Assembly (NCBI RefSeq): GCF_003932845.1
Contig: NZ_RQZH01000001.1
Span: 124,001-188,000 of the forward strand
Length of the DNA stretch: 64,000 bases
Direction of reading: 5' to 3'
DNA from: Prevotella sp. OH937_COT-195
Lineage (GTDB): Bacteria > Bacteroidota > Bacteroidia > Bacteroidales > Bacteroidaceae
Shown here: positions 47,095-56,719 of the stretch, one piece after another
Numbering within the stretch: the first letter of the stretch is position 1
How the letters are laid out: every line of letters begins with the position of its first letter
Translations under genes and position numbers: made by a program
Notes under the pieces: generated by a model
Told to the model about the DNA's origin: nothing
Database searches by the model: none
What the model saw: only the letters and a program-made list of their open reading frames with translations

Positions 47095-47127
47095 TAGAAA
47101 ACAGATAATAGAAAACAGATAATCATT

Positions 47128-48216
47128 ATGTTCGACTTTAGTATAGTTACACAATGGTTCGACGGGTTGCTGCGCCAGACACTCGGGCTTGGCGACTTTT
47201 GGTCGATCTTTATCGAGTGCGTAGTGGTGGGGCTGCTCATTCTTACCGCATACTCACTCATCGCTATGGTGCTGATATTCATGGAACGTAAGGTGTGTGC
47301 CTACTTTCAATGCCGTCTCGGCCCGATGCGTGTAGGTCCATGGGGATTGTTGCAGGTGATTGCCGATGTATTGAAGATGCTCATTAAAGAGATTTTCTTT
47401 GTAGATAAGGCGGACAAGTTCCTGTATATCATCGCTCCGATTTTCGTTATCGTGGCTTCCGTGGGTACGTTTTCGTTCCTTCCTTGGAACAAAGGTGCCG
47501 TAATACTTGACTTTAACGTCGGTCTGTTCCTCCTCACCGCTGTTTCTTCAATAGGTGTGGTGGGAATGTTCATGGCCGGATGGGGATCTAACAACAAGTA
47601 TTCTGTGGTAAGTGCCATGCGTGGTGCGGTGCAGATGATTTCTTACGAGATGTCGCTTTGTCTATGTCTCATCTCTGCCGTTATACTTACGGGTACCATG
47701 CAGATGAGCGAAATTGTAGAAGCACAGACCGGTCCGTGGCAATGGCTTGTCTTCAAAGGACATATTCCTGCCATAATTGCTTTCCTCGTGTTCCTCGTTG
47801 CCGGTAATGCCGAGGCCAACCGCGGTCCTTTTGACCTTGCAGAGGCTGAGAGCGAACTTACCGCGGGTTACCATACGGAGTATTCCGGAATGGGATTTGG
47901 TTTCTACTATCTTGCCGAGTATCTCAACCTTTTTGTCATCTCAGGCATAGCCGCAACGGTATTCCTCGGCGGCTGGGCACCTATAAATATTGGTGTTGCG
48001 GCATTTGACAGACTGATGGACATGATTCCCGGGTTCGTATGGTTCTTCGGCAAGGCATTTCTTGTGGTTTGGCTCTTGATGTGGGTGCGTTGGACTTTCC
48101 CGCGCCTGCGTATAGACCAAATACTTAAGTTAGAGTGGAAATATCTTATGCCACTTTCTCTCATCAACATCGTACTGATGACTGTCATCGTGGCTTTGGG
48201 TATATATATTAAATAA
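47128..48216 (+). CDS. nuoH: NADH-quinone oxidoreductase subunit H
   Basis: A 362-residue membrane subunit with about eight helices that holds the quinone channel. Conserved segments are MERKVCAYFQCRLGPMRVGP (about 52-71), EANRGPFDLAEAESELTAGY (about 229-248) and WVRWTFPRLRIDQ. It is separated from nuoCD by 33 bp containing a short tandem duplication. Confidence 0.96.
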   Translation: MFDFSIVTQWFDGLLRQTLGLGDFWSIFIECVVVGLLILTAYSLIAMVLIFMERKVCAYFQCRLGPMRVGPWGLLQVIADVLKMLIKEIFFVDKADKFLYIIAPIFVIVASVGTFSFLPWNKGAVILDFNVGLFLLTAVSSIGVVGMFMAGWGSNNKYSVVSAMRGAVQMISYEMSLCLCLISAVILTGTMQMSEIVEAQTGPWQWLVFKGHIPAIIAFLVFLVAGNAEANRGPFDLAEAESELTAGYHTEYSGMGFGFYYLAEYLNLFVISGIAATVFLGGWAPINIGVAAFDRLMDMIPGFVWFFGKAFLVVWLLMWVRWTFPRLRIDQILKLEWKYLMPLSLINIVLMTVIVALGIYIK

Positions 48217-48226
48217 GGTGTAGAAT

Positions 48227-48760
48227 ATGGAAAACAACAAATCATATTTCGGAGAAATCGGCAGTGCCGTGAAAACTCTTTGTGTCGGAATGAAGACGAC
48301 ACTGAAAGAGTATTTCACGCCGAAATCAACCGAACAATACCCCGAAAACCGCAAGACGATGCTGCATGTGTCGCAAAGACATCGTGGGCGACTCGTATTT
48401 AAGCGCAACGAGGACGGCACCTACAAGTGTACCGCATGCACGATGTGTGAGAAGGTATGCCCCAACGGTACGATAAAGATTGTATCGGAGATGGTTACAA
48501 ACGAAGAGACGGGAAAGAAGAAACGCGAATTGCGCGACTACCGTTACGACCTTGGCGACTGCATGTTCTGCCAGTTGTGTACCAATGCCTGCAATTTTGA
48601 TGCCATCGAGTTTACGAACGATTTCGAGAATGCTACGTTCGGTCGCGATGCTCTCGTGCTACATCTTGACAAGGAGGTTTATAACGGAGGTTCTCTTCCC
48701 AATCTCATTGATGGTGGCGCACCGATGGAAATAGGCAAGTTTAATACTAAAAAGAAATAA
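48227..48760 (+). CDS. nuoI: NADH-quinone oxidoreductase subunit I
   Basis: A 177-residue ferredoxin-like subunit with two [4Fe-4S] clusters (N6a/N6b), ligated by Cys68/71/74/78 and Cys112/115/118/122 with crossed binding. It links the electron input to cluster N2. In a complex lacking NuoEFG it is the probable docking point for a donor such as ferredoxin. Ten bp after nuoH. Confidence 0.96.
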   Translation: MENNKSYFGEIGSAVKTLCVGMKTTLKEYFTPKSTEQYPENRKTMLHVSQRHRGRLVFKRNEDGTYKCTACTMCEKVCPNGTIKIVSEMVTNEETGKKKRELRDYRYDLGDCMFCQLCTNACNFDAIEFTNDFENATFGRDALVLHLDKEVYNGGSLPNLIDGGAPMEIGKFNTKKK

Positions 48761-48766
48761 AGAGAA

Positions 48767-49279
48767 ATGGCTAATATAATAGTATTTGCAATTCTCGCTG
48801 TGGTAATCCTCGGTTCTGCCGTACTATGCGTTACCACTAAGCGTATAATGAGGGCGGCTACGTTTCTGCTGTTCGTGCTCTTCGGTGTGGCAGGTCTGTA
48901 TTTCCTGCTTGATTACACCTATCTCGGAGCCGCACAGATTTCTGTATATGCCGGTGGCGTGACAATGATTTACATCTTTGCCATACAACTGGTAAGCAAA
49001 CGTACGCTGCAAGGTCTTGTCGAGCGCGTTAAAGGAAGCCGGGTGGTTTTCGGTGCTCTTGTTACACTCGTGGGATTTGCCACAGTCGTGGCTGTATTCC
49101 TTAAGAATCAGTTCATCAATAATTTCGCAAAACTTCCCGATGCAGAAATCAGTGTAGAGACAATCGGAAACCAACTCGTAGGAGCCGACAAATTCGGTTA
49201 TGTGCTTCCGTTCGAGTTTATCTCGGTGTTTCTTTTGGCATGTATCATCGGTGGTATTGTAATTTCAAGAAAGGGTTAA
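48767..49279 (+). CDS. nuoJ: NADH-quinone oxidoreductase subunit J
   Basis: A 170-residue membrane subunit with five predicted helices. LDYTYLGAAQISVYAGGVTM (about 46-65) is the conserved third-helix segment with its pi-bulge. Six bp after nuoI and 3 bp before nuoK. Confidence 0.94.
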   Translation: MANIIVFAILAVVILGSAVLCVTTKRIMRAATFLLFVLFGVAGLYFLLDYTYLGAAQISVYAGGVTMIYIFAIQLVSKRTLQGLVERVKGSRVVFGALVTLVGFATVVAVFLKNQFINNFAKLPDAEISVETIGNQLVGADKFGYVLPFEFISVFLLACIIGGIVISRKG

Positions 49280-49282
49280 GCA

Positions 49283-49594
49283 ATGATGATACCAGTAGAA
49301 TATTATTTTGTGTTATCGGCACTGTTGTTCTTCATCGGTGTGTTCGGCTTCATCTCTCGCCGCAACCTGATTGCAATGCTCATTTCTGTTGAGTTGATAC
49401 TTAACTCTGTGGATATAAACTTTGCCGCATTCAACCGCATTCTATATCCGGGAATGCTTGACGGTTTCTTCTTCACTCTCTTCTCAATAGGCGTGAGTGC
49501 TGCAGAAACGGCAGTGGCAATCGCTATAATTATCAATGTCTTCCGCAATTTCAGAAACGACTCGGTTGACAGCATCAAAGAACTTAGAAATTAA
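49283..49594 (+). CDS. nuoK: NADH-quinone oxidoreductase subunit K
   Basis: A 103-residue membrane subunit with three helices. Glu residues in the second and third helices (MLISVELILNSVDINF; GVSAAETAVAIAI) are the conserved proton-path acids. Start MMIPVEYYF lies 3 bp after nuoJ. Confidence 0.95.
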   Translation: MMIPVEYYFVLSALLFFIGVFGFISRRNLIAMLISVELILNSVDINFAAFNRILYPGMLDGFFFTLFSIGVSAAETAVAIAIIINVFRNFRNDSVDSIKELRN

Positions 49595-49620
49595 TATCAT
49601 TAAGAATTCAGAACATCATT

Positions 49621-51609
49621 ATGGATTACAGTTATTCTTTCTTGATACTGCTTTTGCCGCTGCTATCGTTCATTATACTTGGACTTGCGGGCATGAAGAT
49701 GTCTCATAAAGTGGCAGGACTCATCGGGACAACGTCTCTCGGTGCGGTTACGGCACTGTCATATTACACGGTATTTGTATATTTTACGGCCGACAGGGTT
49801 AATGATGTCTTCCAGACAATCGTTCCCTATAATTTTACATGGCTGCCTCTGGGTGCACTTCATTTCGACCTCGGTATTCTTCTCGACCCGATTTCGGTAA
49901 TGATGCTCATTCTCATCTCCACGGTAAGTTTCATGGTTCACATCTATTCGTTCGGATATATGCACGGTGAGAAAGGTTTCCAGCGTTATTATGCTTATCT
50001 TTCGCTCTTTACCATGTCTATGCTCGGACTTGTGTTGGCCACCAACATCTTTCAGATGTATCTGTTTTGGGAACTCGTGGGTGTTAGTTCATATTTGCTC
50101 ATCGGTTTCTATTATCCCACGCATTCTGCGGTCGCAGCATCAAAGAAAGCTTTCATCATTACTCGTTTTGCCGACTTTTTCTTCCTTATCGGTATTTTAC
50201 TGTTCGGCTATTACACCCAGTCGTTCAGTTTCAGTTTTGTCGGCGACATAGTAATGGGGCAGGGAACAGAGCCTTTCATTACCGCTGACATGACAAAGGC
50301 AGTTGCTGCCGGAGGTTTCATAATTCCTACAGCATTGGTACTTATGTTCATCGGTGGTGCCGGTAAGTCTGCAATGTTCCCATTGCATATCTGGCTTCCT
50401 GATGCCATGGAAGGTCCTACGCCAGTCAGTGCGCTTATTCATGCTGCGACGATGGTCGTTGCCGGTGTTTTCCAAATTGCCCGCATGTTCCCGTTGTGGG
50501 TAGGATATGCTCCCGACCAAATGAGCATCGTGGTGATAATAGGTGCTTTCACTGCTTTTTATGCCGCCGCCGTGGCATGTGCCCAGACGGACATTAAGCG
50601 TGTGCTTGCTTTTTCTACCATCTCGCAGATAGCCTTCATGATGGTTGCGCTCGGCGTTTCCATGCCCGGACATCACGGCGAACTACTCGACAACCATGCA
50701 CAACTGGGTTACATGGCATCAATGTTCCATCTTTTTACACATGCCATGTTCAAGGCATGCTTGTTCCTCTGCGCAGGATGTATAATACACGCAGTTCACT
50801 CAAACGAGATGTCAATGATGGGAGGTTTGCGTAAATACATGCCTATAACTCATGTGACATTCCTTATATCCTGCCTTGCAATTGCCGGCATACCATTCTT
50901 CTCAGGTTTCAGTTCTAAGGACGAGATAATATCTGCATGTTTTGCATATAGTCCGCTTTGCGGCTGGTGGATGACCGGCGTTGCTGCCATGACGGCATTC
51001 TATATGTTCCGTCTCTATTTCGGAATATTCTGGGGGACGGAAAACAAGGACGCCCATGCCAAGCATACTCCGCATGAAGCACCGTTCTCAATGACAATAC
51101 CTTTGATTGTCCTCTGCTTGATAACCGTTGGTGTTGGCATATACACCACACTTGCAGGTTTCCTCGGTTGGAGTGGCAGTTTCGGTAGTTTCGTAACTGC
51201 TTCGGGTAAGGACTATACCATTCATTTTGATACCACCATCGCACTCACTTCCACAGTAATTGCGATTTGCGCCATAGCACTTGCCACCTATATATATAAA
51301 GGAGAGAAGCAACCTGTTGCCGAACGTATGTATAAGATGTTCCCACGTCTCCACCGTGCTGCTTACAAGCGTTTCTACATGGACGAAGTGTGGATGTTCG
51401 TTACACATAAGATAATTTTCCGCTTTTTCTCACACCCTATAGCATGGTTCGATCGTCACTGTGTAGATGGCACTTTCAACTTCATGGCATGGGGAGCCAA
51501 CGAGGCTGGTGAGACACTACGCCCGTGGCAGAGCGGCGATGTACGCCAATATGCAGTATGGTTCCTTACCGGTTCTGTTGCACTCGCACTGATATTGTTG
51601 GCAATATAA
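49621..51609 (+). CDS. nuoL: NADH-quinone oxidoreductase subunit L
   Basis: A 662-residue antiporter-like proton-pumping subunit with a long C-terminal lateral helix. Conserved WELVGVSSYLLIGFY (about 150-164), MEGPTPVSALIHAATMVVAG (about 262-281) and HLFTHAMFKACLFLCAG are seen. Twenty-six bp follow nuoK. Confidence 0.96.
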   Translation: MDYSYSFLILLLPLLSFIILGLAGMKMSHKVAGLIGTTSLGAVTALSYYTVFVYFTADRVNDVFQTIVPYNFTWLPLGALHFDLGILLDPISVMMLILISTVSFMVHIYSFGYMHGEKGFQRYYAYLSLFTMSMLGLVLATNIFQMYLFWELVGVSSYLLIGFYYPTHSAVAASKKAFIITRFADFFFLIGILLFGYYTQSFSFSFVGDIVMGQGTEPFITADMTKAVAAGGFIIPTALVLMFIGGAGKSAMFPLHIWLPDAMEGPTPVSALIHAATMVVAGVFQIARMFPLWVGYAPDQMSIVVIIGAFTAFYAAAVACAQTDIKRVLAFSTISQIAFMMVALGVSMPGHHGELLDNHAQLGYMASMFHLFTHAMFKACLFLCAGCIIHAVHSNEMSMMGGLRKYMPITHVTFLISCLAIAGIPFFSGFSSKDEIISACFAYSPLCGWWMTGVAAMTAFYMFRLYFGIFWGTENKDAHAKHTPHEAPFSMTIPLIVLCLITVGVGIYTTLAGFLGWSGSFGSFVTASGKDYTIHFDTTIALTSTVIAICAIALATYIYKGEKQPVAERMYKMFPRLHRAAYKRFYMDEVWMFVTHKIIFRFFSHPIAWFDRHCVDGTFNFMAWGANEAGETLRPWQSGDVRQYAVWFLTGSVALALILLAI

Positions 51610-51649
51610 AATATTTAAAATAGTAAATTGTTAAATAGTAAATAGCATT

Positions 51650-53149
51650 ATGTCTATATTAACATTATTCGTAGTTATCCCGGCCTTGATGTTGCCTGCA
51701 CTGTGGATTGCCCGCAACGACAATCAGGTGCGTGGCGTGATGGTTGCCGGTGCTTCGTGTCTGCTGGCATTGTCTATATGGCTGACAATAGATTTCATTC
51801 AGGCTCGTGCCGGAGGTGATACCAGTATGATGCTTCACACTTATGCCGTTGATTGGTTCAAGCCTTTGAACATAAAATATGCCGTTGGTGTTGACGGTAT
51901 CTCGGTAGTGATGTTGCTCTTGTCAAGCATAATAGTCTTTACAGGAACGTTTGCCTCGTGGCAGTTACAACCGATGAAGAAGGAGTATTTTCTTTGGTTT
52001 ACTCTGCTCTCTCTCGGTGTTTATGGTTTCTTTATCTCGGTTGATATGTTTACCATGTTTATGTTCTACGAGGTGGCACTCATACCGATGTATCTTCTCA
52101 TCGGCGTATGGGGCAGCGGCAACAAGGAGTATGCCGCAATGAAACTTACGCTAATGCTTATGGGAGGGTCTGCACTCCTCATTCTCGGAATTCTTGGTAT
52201 CTATTTCTTCAGCGGTGCCACAACGATGAACGTTAACGAGATTGCTGCCATGCACAACATTCCGGTGGAAGTGCAGAAGATATTCTTCCCGTTCATCTTC
52301 ATCGGTTTTGGTGTACTTGGTGCTCTTTTCCCGTTCCACACTTGGAGTCCCGATGGTCATGCCTCTGCGCCCACGGCCGTGTCAATGCTTCATGCCGGTG
52401 TGCTGATGAAGCTCGGAGGATATGGTTGTTTCCGCATAGCAATGTTCTTACTTCCCGATGCGGCACGCGAGTTGGCATGGATCTTCCTTATCCTAACTAC
52501 CATATCGGTTGTTTACGGGGCACTCTCGGCATGCGTGCAGACCGACCTTAAGTACATCAACGCATACTCTTCGGTTTCGCATTGCGGCCTGGTACTCTTT
52601 GCACTTCTTATGATGACCCAGACTGCATGTACCGGAGCAATTCTCCAAATGCTTTCACACGGACTTATGACGGCACTCTTCTTTGCACTCATCGGTATGA
52701 TTTACGGTCGTGCACACACTCGTGACGTTCGCTATCTCGGTGGTTTGATGAAGGTAATGCCATTCCTTGCCGTGGGATATGTCGTTGCCGGTCTTGCCAA
52801 TCTCGGGCTTCCGGGTTTCTCGGGCTTCATCGCAGAGATGACAATCTTCGTGGGTTCGTTCGAGAAAGCCGACACATTCCGTCGCGTATGTACCATTATC
52901 GCCTGTTGCTCGATAGTAATTACCGCTGTATATATTCTGCGTGTTGTGGGTAAGATACTGTTCCAAAAGTTGCAATATCCGCACATGGATACTGTTAAAC
53001 TTACCGATGCCACATGGGACGAGCGGTTTGCCGTAATCTGCCTCATTGCTTGTGTTGCAGGTCTTGGCACTTTCCCGATGTGGGCAAGTCGGGTAATCGA
53101 CAGTGGAGTAGGTAACGTTTTGTCTAACATCTTAACCGCCAGCATCTAA
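51650..53149 (+). CDS. nuoM: NADH-quinone oxidoreductase subunit M
   Basis: A 499-residue antiporter-like subunit. Conserved [17 protein letters not shown] (about 139-155), [20 protein letters not shown] (about 225-244) and [16 protein letters not shown] are seen. It is 40 bp after nuoL and 2 bp before nuoN. Confidence 0.96.
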   Translation: MSILTLFVVIPALMLPALWIARNDNQVRGVMVAGASCLLALSIWLTIDFIQARAGGDTSMMLHTYAVDWFKPLNIKYAVGVDGISVVMLLLSSIIVFTGTFASWQLQPMKKEYFLWFTLLSLGVYGFFISVDMFTMFMFYEVALIPMYLLIGVWGSGNKEYAAMKLTLMLMGGSALLILGILGIYFFSGATTMNVNEIAAMHNIPVEVQKIFFPFIFIGFGVLGALFPFHTWSPDGHASAPTAVSMLHAGVLMKLGGYGCFRIAMFLLPDAARELAWIFLILTTISVVYGALSACVQTDLKYINAYSSVSHCGLVLFALLMMTQTACTGAILQMLSHGLMTALFFALIGMIYGRAHTRDVRYLGGLMKVMPFLAVGYVVAGLANLGLPGFSGFIAEMTIFVGSFEKADTFRRVCTIIACCSIVITAVYILRVVGKILFQKLQYPHMDTVKLTDATWDERFAVICLIACVAGLGTFPMWASRVIDSGVGNVLSNILTASI

Positions 53150-53151
53150 TT

Positions 53152-54588
53152 ATGGGATACAGTCAATTTCTAAACATGATTCCGGAGGCAACGCTTGTTG
53201 CCATTCTGATTATAGCCTTCGTGGCAGATTTCGCATCGTCTAAGAACGGGCGGCGCACTTGGTTTAACCCGCTGATGTGTCTGCTGTTGCTTGTGCAGAC
53301 GGTAGTCAGTTTCCTCCAGAAAGACCCGACAACGGCATTTGGAGGTATGTATGTCACAACAGCCGCGGCTAACGTGATGAAAACAATACTCGCGGCAGGC
53401 ACACTCGTTGTCGTAATACAGGCAAGACAATGGCTCTCGCGTGAAGATACGGCTTTCAAGGAGGGTGAGTTCTATATGCTTGTGGTTTCTACACTGCTAG
53501 GTATGAACATGATGATGTCATCCGGACATTTCCTTATGTTCTTCCTCGGACTCGAAATGGCAAGCGTGCCGATGGCATGCCTCGTAGCACTCGACAAGTA
53601 CCGCCACAACTCTGCGGAGGCTTCGGCCAAGTATATACTCACCGCCACATTCTCAAGTGGTGTGATGCTGTACGGCATATCAATGCTGTATGGTGCAACG
53701 GGACAACTTTATTTCGATGATTTTACAACAGTACTTGGCAAGGAACATCTTGCCTTGAGCATTGTCGGACTTGTGTTTTTCTTCAGTGGTCTCGGATTCA
53801 AGATAAGTCTCGTTCCGTTCCATTTTTGGACAGCCGACACATATCAGGGCGCACCGACAACCATCACCGGCTATTTGAGCGTTATATCCAAGGGAGCAGC
53901 GGCATTTGCGCTTTGTATCATTTTGATGAAAGTGTTCGCACCGATGATACAATATTGGGAGTATCTTTTGTACATAGTAATTGTGCTCAGCATTACCATA
54001 GCAAATCTTTTCGCCATACGACAGAAAGAACTCAAGCGTTTCATGGCATTCAGTTCCATCTCGCAGGCAGGCTATATTATGCTTGCCGTGGTGGGAGCAA
54101 ACCAGCACGGTGTGGCAGCACTAAGTTACTACGTACTTGTATATGTAGCAGCCAACCTTGCCGTATTTACCGTTATAGGCACTGTCGAGGAGAACAATTC
54201 AGGCAGAACGGATATGCGTGCCTATGATGGTTTCTATTCCAAGAATCCTAAGTTGGCATTCCTTATGACGCTTTCCCTCTTTTCACTTGCCGGAATTCCG
54301 CCGTTTGCAGGAATGTTCTCTAAGTTCTTTGTCTTCATGGCAGCGGCAGAACAAGGTTCAACATTGGCATACATAGTAGTCTTCGTGGCATTGATAAACA
54401 CCGTTGTATCGCTATACTACTATCTGCTCATAGTGAAAGCAATGTATATTCGCTCGGCAGAAAATCCGTTGCCAACGTTCCGCACTGATGCCGGTACGCG
54501 TATCGCCCTTGCCATCTGTACGGCAGGCATAATGCTTTTCGGTATTTTTTCGTGCATTTACGATTGGATATTCGCCGCAGCGGCATAA
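53152..54588 (+). CDS. nuoN: NADH-quinone oxidoreductase subunit N
   Basis: A 478-residue antiporter-like subunit, last in the operon. Conserved [17 protein letters not shown] (about 129-145), [20 protein letters not shown] (about 223-242) and [14 protein letters not shown] near residue 380 are seen. A strong hairpin follows 40 bp after the stop. Confidence 0.95.
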   Translation: MGYSQFLNMIPEATLVAILIIAFVADFASSKNGRRTWFNPLMCLLLLVQTVVSFLQKDPTTAFGGMYVTTAAANVMKTILAAGTLVVVIQARQWLSREDTAFKEGEFYMLVVSTLLGMNMMMSSGHFLMFFLGLEMASVPMACLVALDKYRHNSAEASAKYILTATFSSGVMLYGISMLYGATGQLYFDDFTTVLGKEHLALSIVGLVFFFSGLGFKISLVPFHFWTADTYQGAPTTITGYLSVISKGAAAFALCIILMKVFAPMIQYWEYLLYIVIVLSITIANLFAIRQKELKRFMAFSSISQAGYIMLAVVGANQHGVAALSYYVLVYVAANLAVFTVIGTVEENNSGRTDMRAYDGFYSKNPKLAFLMTLSLFSLAGIPPFAGMFSKFFVFMAAAEQGSTLAYIVVFVALINTVVSLYYYLLIVKAMYIRSAENPLPTFRTDAGTRIALAICTAGIMLFGIFSCIYDWIFAAAA

Positions 54589-54628
54589 GTAACCACATGT
54601 AATGAGGTTACCACCAAAATGGTATGAC

Positions 54629-54662
54629 CCCCGAAAGTTGGAAATAAGACCAACTTTCGGGG
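54629..54662. terminator. terminator between nuoN and the aminotransferase gene
   Basis: Perfect 13-bp arms CCCCGAAAGTTGG (54629-54641) and its complement (54650-54662), 8-nt loop, followed on the plus strand by TTCATTTAATTT. It lies between convergent genes and may serve both. Confidence 0.85.
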
Positions 54663-54698
54663 TTCATTTAATTTATGGAATCTACTTTTAAACAGATG

Positions 54699-56009
54699 TC
54701 ATACGGGATTGTTATCTGCGAACAGTTTCATGCGTTCTTCGAGTTGTGCATATTGATGTTCCTCTATGAACGATGTGCAGACACGCAATCCCTCTTGTTG
54801 CGAACCCGTTGTAATGAGACAGATGGCGCTGACACCGTAGTACATCAGTTCGCGTGCCAATGTTCCGCTTGTCATTCCGGGGTATCCAATGGTGAAATAA
54901 AAACCGTCGGCAATGGGGCGGTCAAGGTCTCGGTCATATACTATGTGGAAATTATGCTTGCAGAATATTTCCTTAAGTTTATGCGCCCGTTCTCCATAAA
55001 CTTTCACCTCGTTGCGGAAATTGTAAGTACCATCGCATGCCGCACCGAGCATTGCCGCCATTGCGTGCTGTGCGCTGTGGCTCGTTCCCGATGATAAGGC
55101 ATAAAGCATGCGTGTAGAGAATACAAGTCCGAAAGGAAGTCCCTCGTATCGTGCCGACAAATCATCGTAGTGTCGGTGGAATAATTTATCGCTGATGCAT
55201 GTCACACCGATGCGTTCGCCGGCATAACTGAAAGCCTTCGATCCGCTTATGAGCAAGATATAGTTATCGGTGTATCGAGCCACACTTGGTTGGAATGGCG
55301 GTTGGAACGGTTGGCTCATATCCTTACGGAAATCCATTGCGAAATATGCGAGATCTTCCATTACTATGACATCATGGCGTGTCGCCATTTCACCGATAAT
55401 TTTCAATTCGTCATCATTGAAGCATATCCACGATGGATTATTGGGGTTGCTGTATACAATGGCGCAGATATTTCCTTTCGACAAGTAGCTTTCAAGTTTT
55501 ACACGCAGTTTGTCACCGCGGTAGTCATATACGTCGAACGTTTCATATTTCACACCTTGAACCTGCAACTGCATTTTCTGTACGGGAAATCCGGGATCGA
55601 TAAACAGAACAGTATCTTTTTTACGGTCAGCCTGCGAGCATGTCAGGAACGATGCGAACGTTCCCTGCATACTTCCGCATACCGGTACACATCCTTCCGG
55701 CTTTATGTCTATGTCGATGAAAGCCTTCACAAAGCGTGATGCCTGACGTTTCAATTCCGGAAAACCCTGTATGTCCGGATAACTGTGAGCAATACCTTCC
55801 TGCAAAGACTTTATCTGTGCATCTACTCCCACCTTTGCGGCAGGCAGTCCAGGTATTCCCATTTCCATTTTTATAAATTCCACACCTGACTCTTTCTCTG
55901 CCATTGCAGCAACTTGTTTTACCTCGCGTATCGTTGCTTTGGCAAAGTCGCGTATTCCTAAATTGTTGATCAATTTGTCAACTATTTCTTTTTTTATTGG
56001 GGTATTCAT
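54699..56009 (-). CDS. PLP-dependent class I/II aminotransferase
   Basis: A 436-residue fold-type I aminotransferase. The PLP lysine is Lys258 (LISGSKAFSYAG), with SNPNNPSW at 187-194 and VMEDLAY near 216-222. The N terminus is long and helical. The amino-acid substrate is not evident, but it is the last gene of an operon with IorAB and an omega-amidase-like protein, so an aromatic or glutamine/methionine-linked transaminase is a reasonable inference. Confidence 0.9.
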   Translation of the reverse strand: MNTPIKKEIVDKLINNLGIRDFAKATIREVKQVAAMAEKESGVEFIKMEMGIPGLPAAKVGVDAQIKSLQEGIAHSYPDIQGFPELKRQASRFVKAFIDIDIKPEGCVPVCGSMQGTFASFLTCSQADRKKDTVLFIDPGFPVQKMQLQVQGVKYETFDVYDYRGDKLRVKLESYLSKGNICAIVYSNPNNPSWICFNDDELKIIGEMATRHDVIVMEDLAYFAMDFRKDMSQPFQPPFQPSVARYTDNYILLISGSKAFSYAGERIGVTCISDKLFHRHYDDLSARYEGLPFGLVFSTRMLYALSSGTSHSAQHAMAAMLGAACDGTYNFRNEVKVYGERAHKLKEIFCKHNFHIVYDRDLDRPIADGFYFTIGYPGMTSGTLARELMYYGVSAICLITTGSQQEGLRVCTSFIEEHQYAQLEERMKLFADNNPV

Positions 56010-56114
56010 TTAATTGAATTTTAGGATTGAGACTTTAATATTGAGAATCGGAAATTGGGAATCGTTTTTCTGTCAAGTACAGTCAATTCACAACTTCCAA
56101 TTCTCAATCAAATA

Positions 56115-56687
56115 TTATTTTTGTTCAGCCCTTCCTAATGCGAGAGCCTTGATATTCGCTTCAACGATGGCATCGCCTTTTCGTCCGAATACTCTGTGTA
56201 TGGCATCTTCCAGTTTTGAGTATTCTATGCCGAGAGCCTTTTGTGCCGCTCCGAGCAGTATCATGTTTGCCGAGCGAGGCACGTTGTTCTCCTTTGCCAT
56301 CTTCTCTATGTCGAGTACGATAACGTTGTCTATCTTTGCAAGGTTTGCATTTATAACCTCCATGTCGGGATAGTTCGTTATGTTCACGAACGGTGTGCTT
56401 GATGTTATTATCCAACCGTCTTTGGCGAGATAGGGCAGATAACGCAGTGCCTCCATCGGCTCCATTGATATTATCACATCGGCACTTCCCTTTGCTATTA
56501 AGTCACTGTTTATCGGCTCTGACGAGATGCGCAAGTTCGATTGCACGTCCCCTCCTCTTTGGCTCATTCCGTGTACCTCTGCCTGTTTGATGTAAAGATC
56601 CTCGTTCATGGCCGCCTCGCCTATTATTGTTGCGATGGAAAGGATACCTTGTCCTCCCACACCACATAAAATTATGTCTGTTTTCAT
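56115..56687 (-). CDS. iorB: indolepyruvate oxidoreductase subunit beta
   Basis: A 190-residue gamma-type subunit of the 2-oxoacid:ferredoxin oxidoreductases, partner of IorA. It begins TDIILCGVGGQGILSIATI and carries the block EVHGMSQRGGDVQSNLRIS (about 39-57). It is 32 bp after iorA. A 105-bp gap with an imperfect hairpin (56040-56053 with 56095-56108) separates it from the aminotransferase. Confidence 0.93.
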   Translation of the reverse strand: MKTDIILCGVGGQGILSIATIIGEAAMNEDLYIKQAEVHGMSQRGGDVQSNLRISSEPINSDLIAKGSADVIISMEPMEALRYLPYLAKDGWIITSSTPFVNITNYPDMEVINANLAKIDNVIVLDIEKMAKENNVPRSANMILLGAAQKALGIEYSKLEDAIHRVFGRKGDAIVEANIKALALGRAEQK

Positions 56688-56719
56688 TTTTAGATTTACG
56701 TTTTTACGGATTTATAGGG

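Noticed and set aside
54675..55094. 139-residue rightward open frame after nuoN
   Set aside because: Antisense to the aminotransferase gene, which has clear PLP motifs; a shadow frame.
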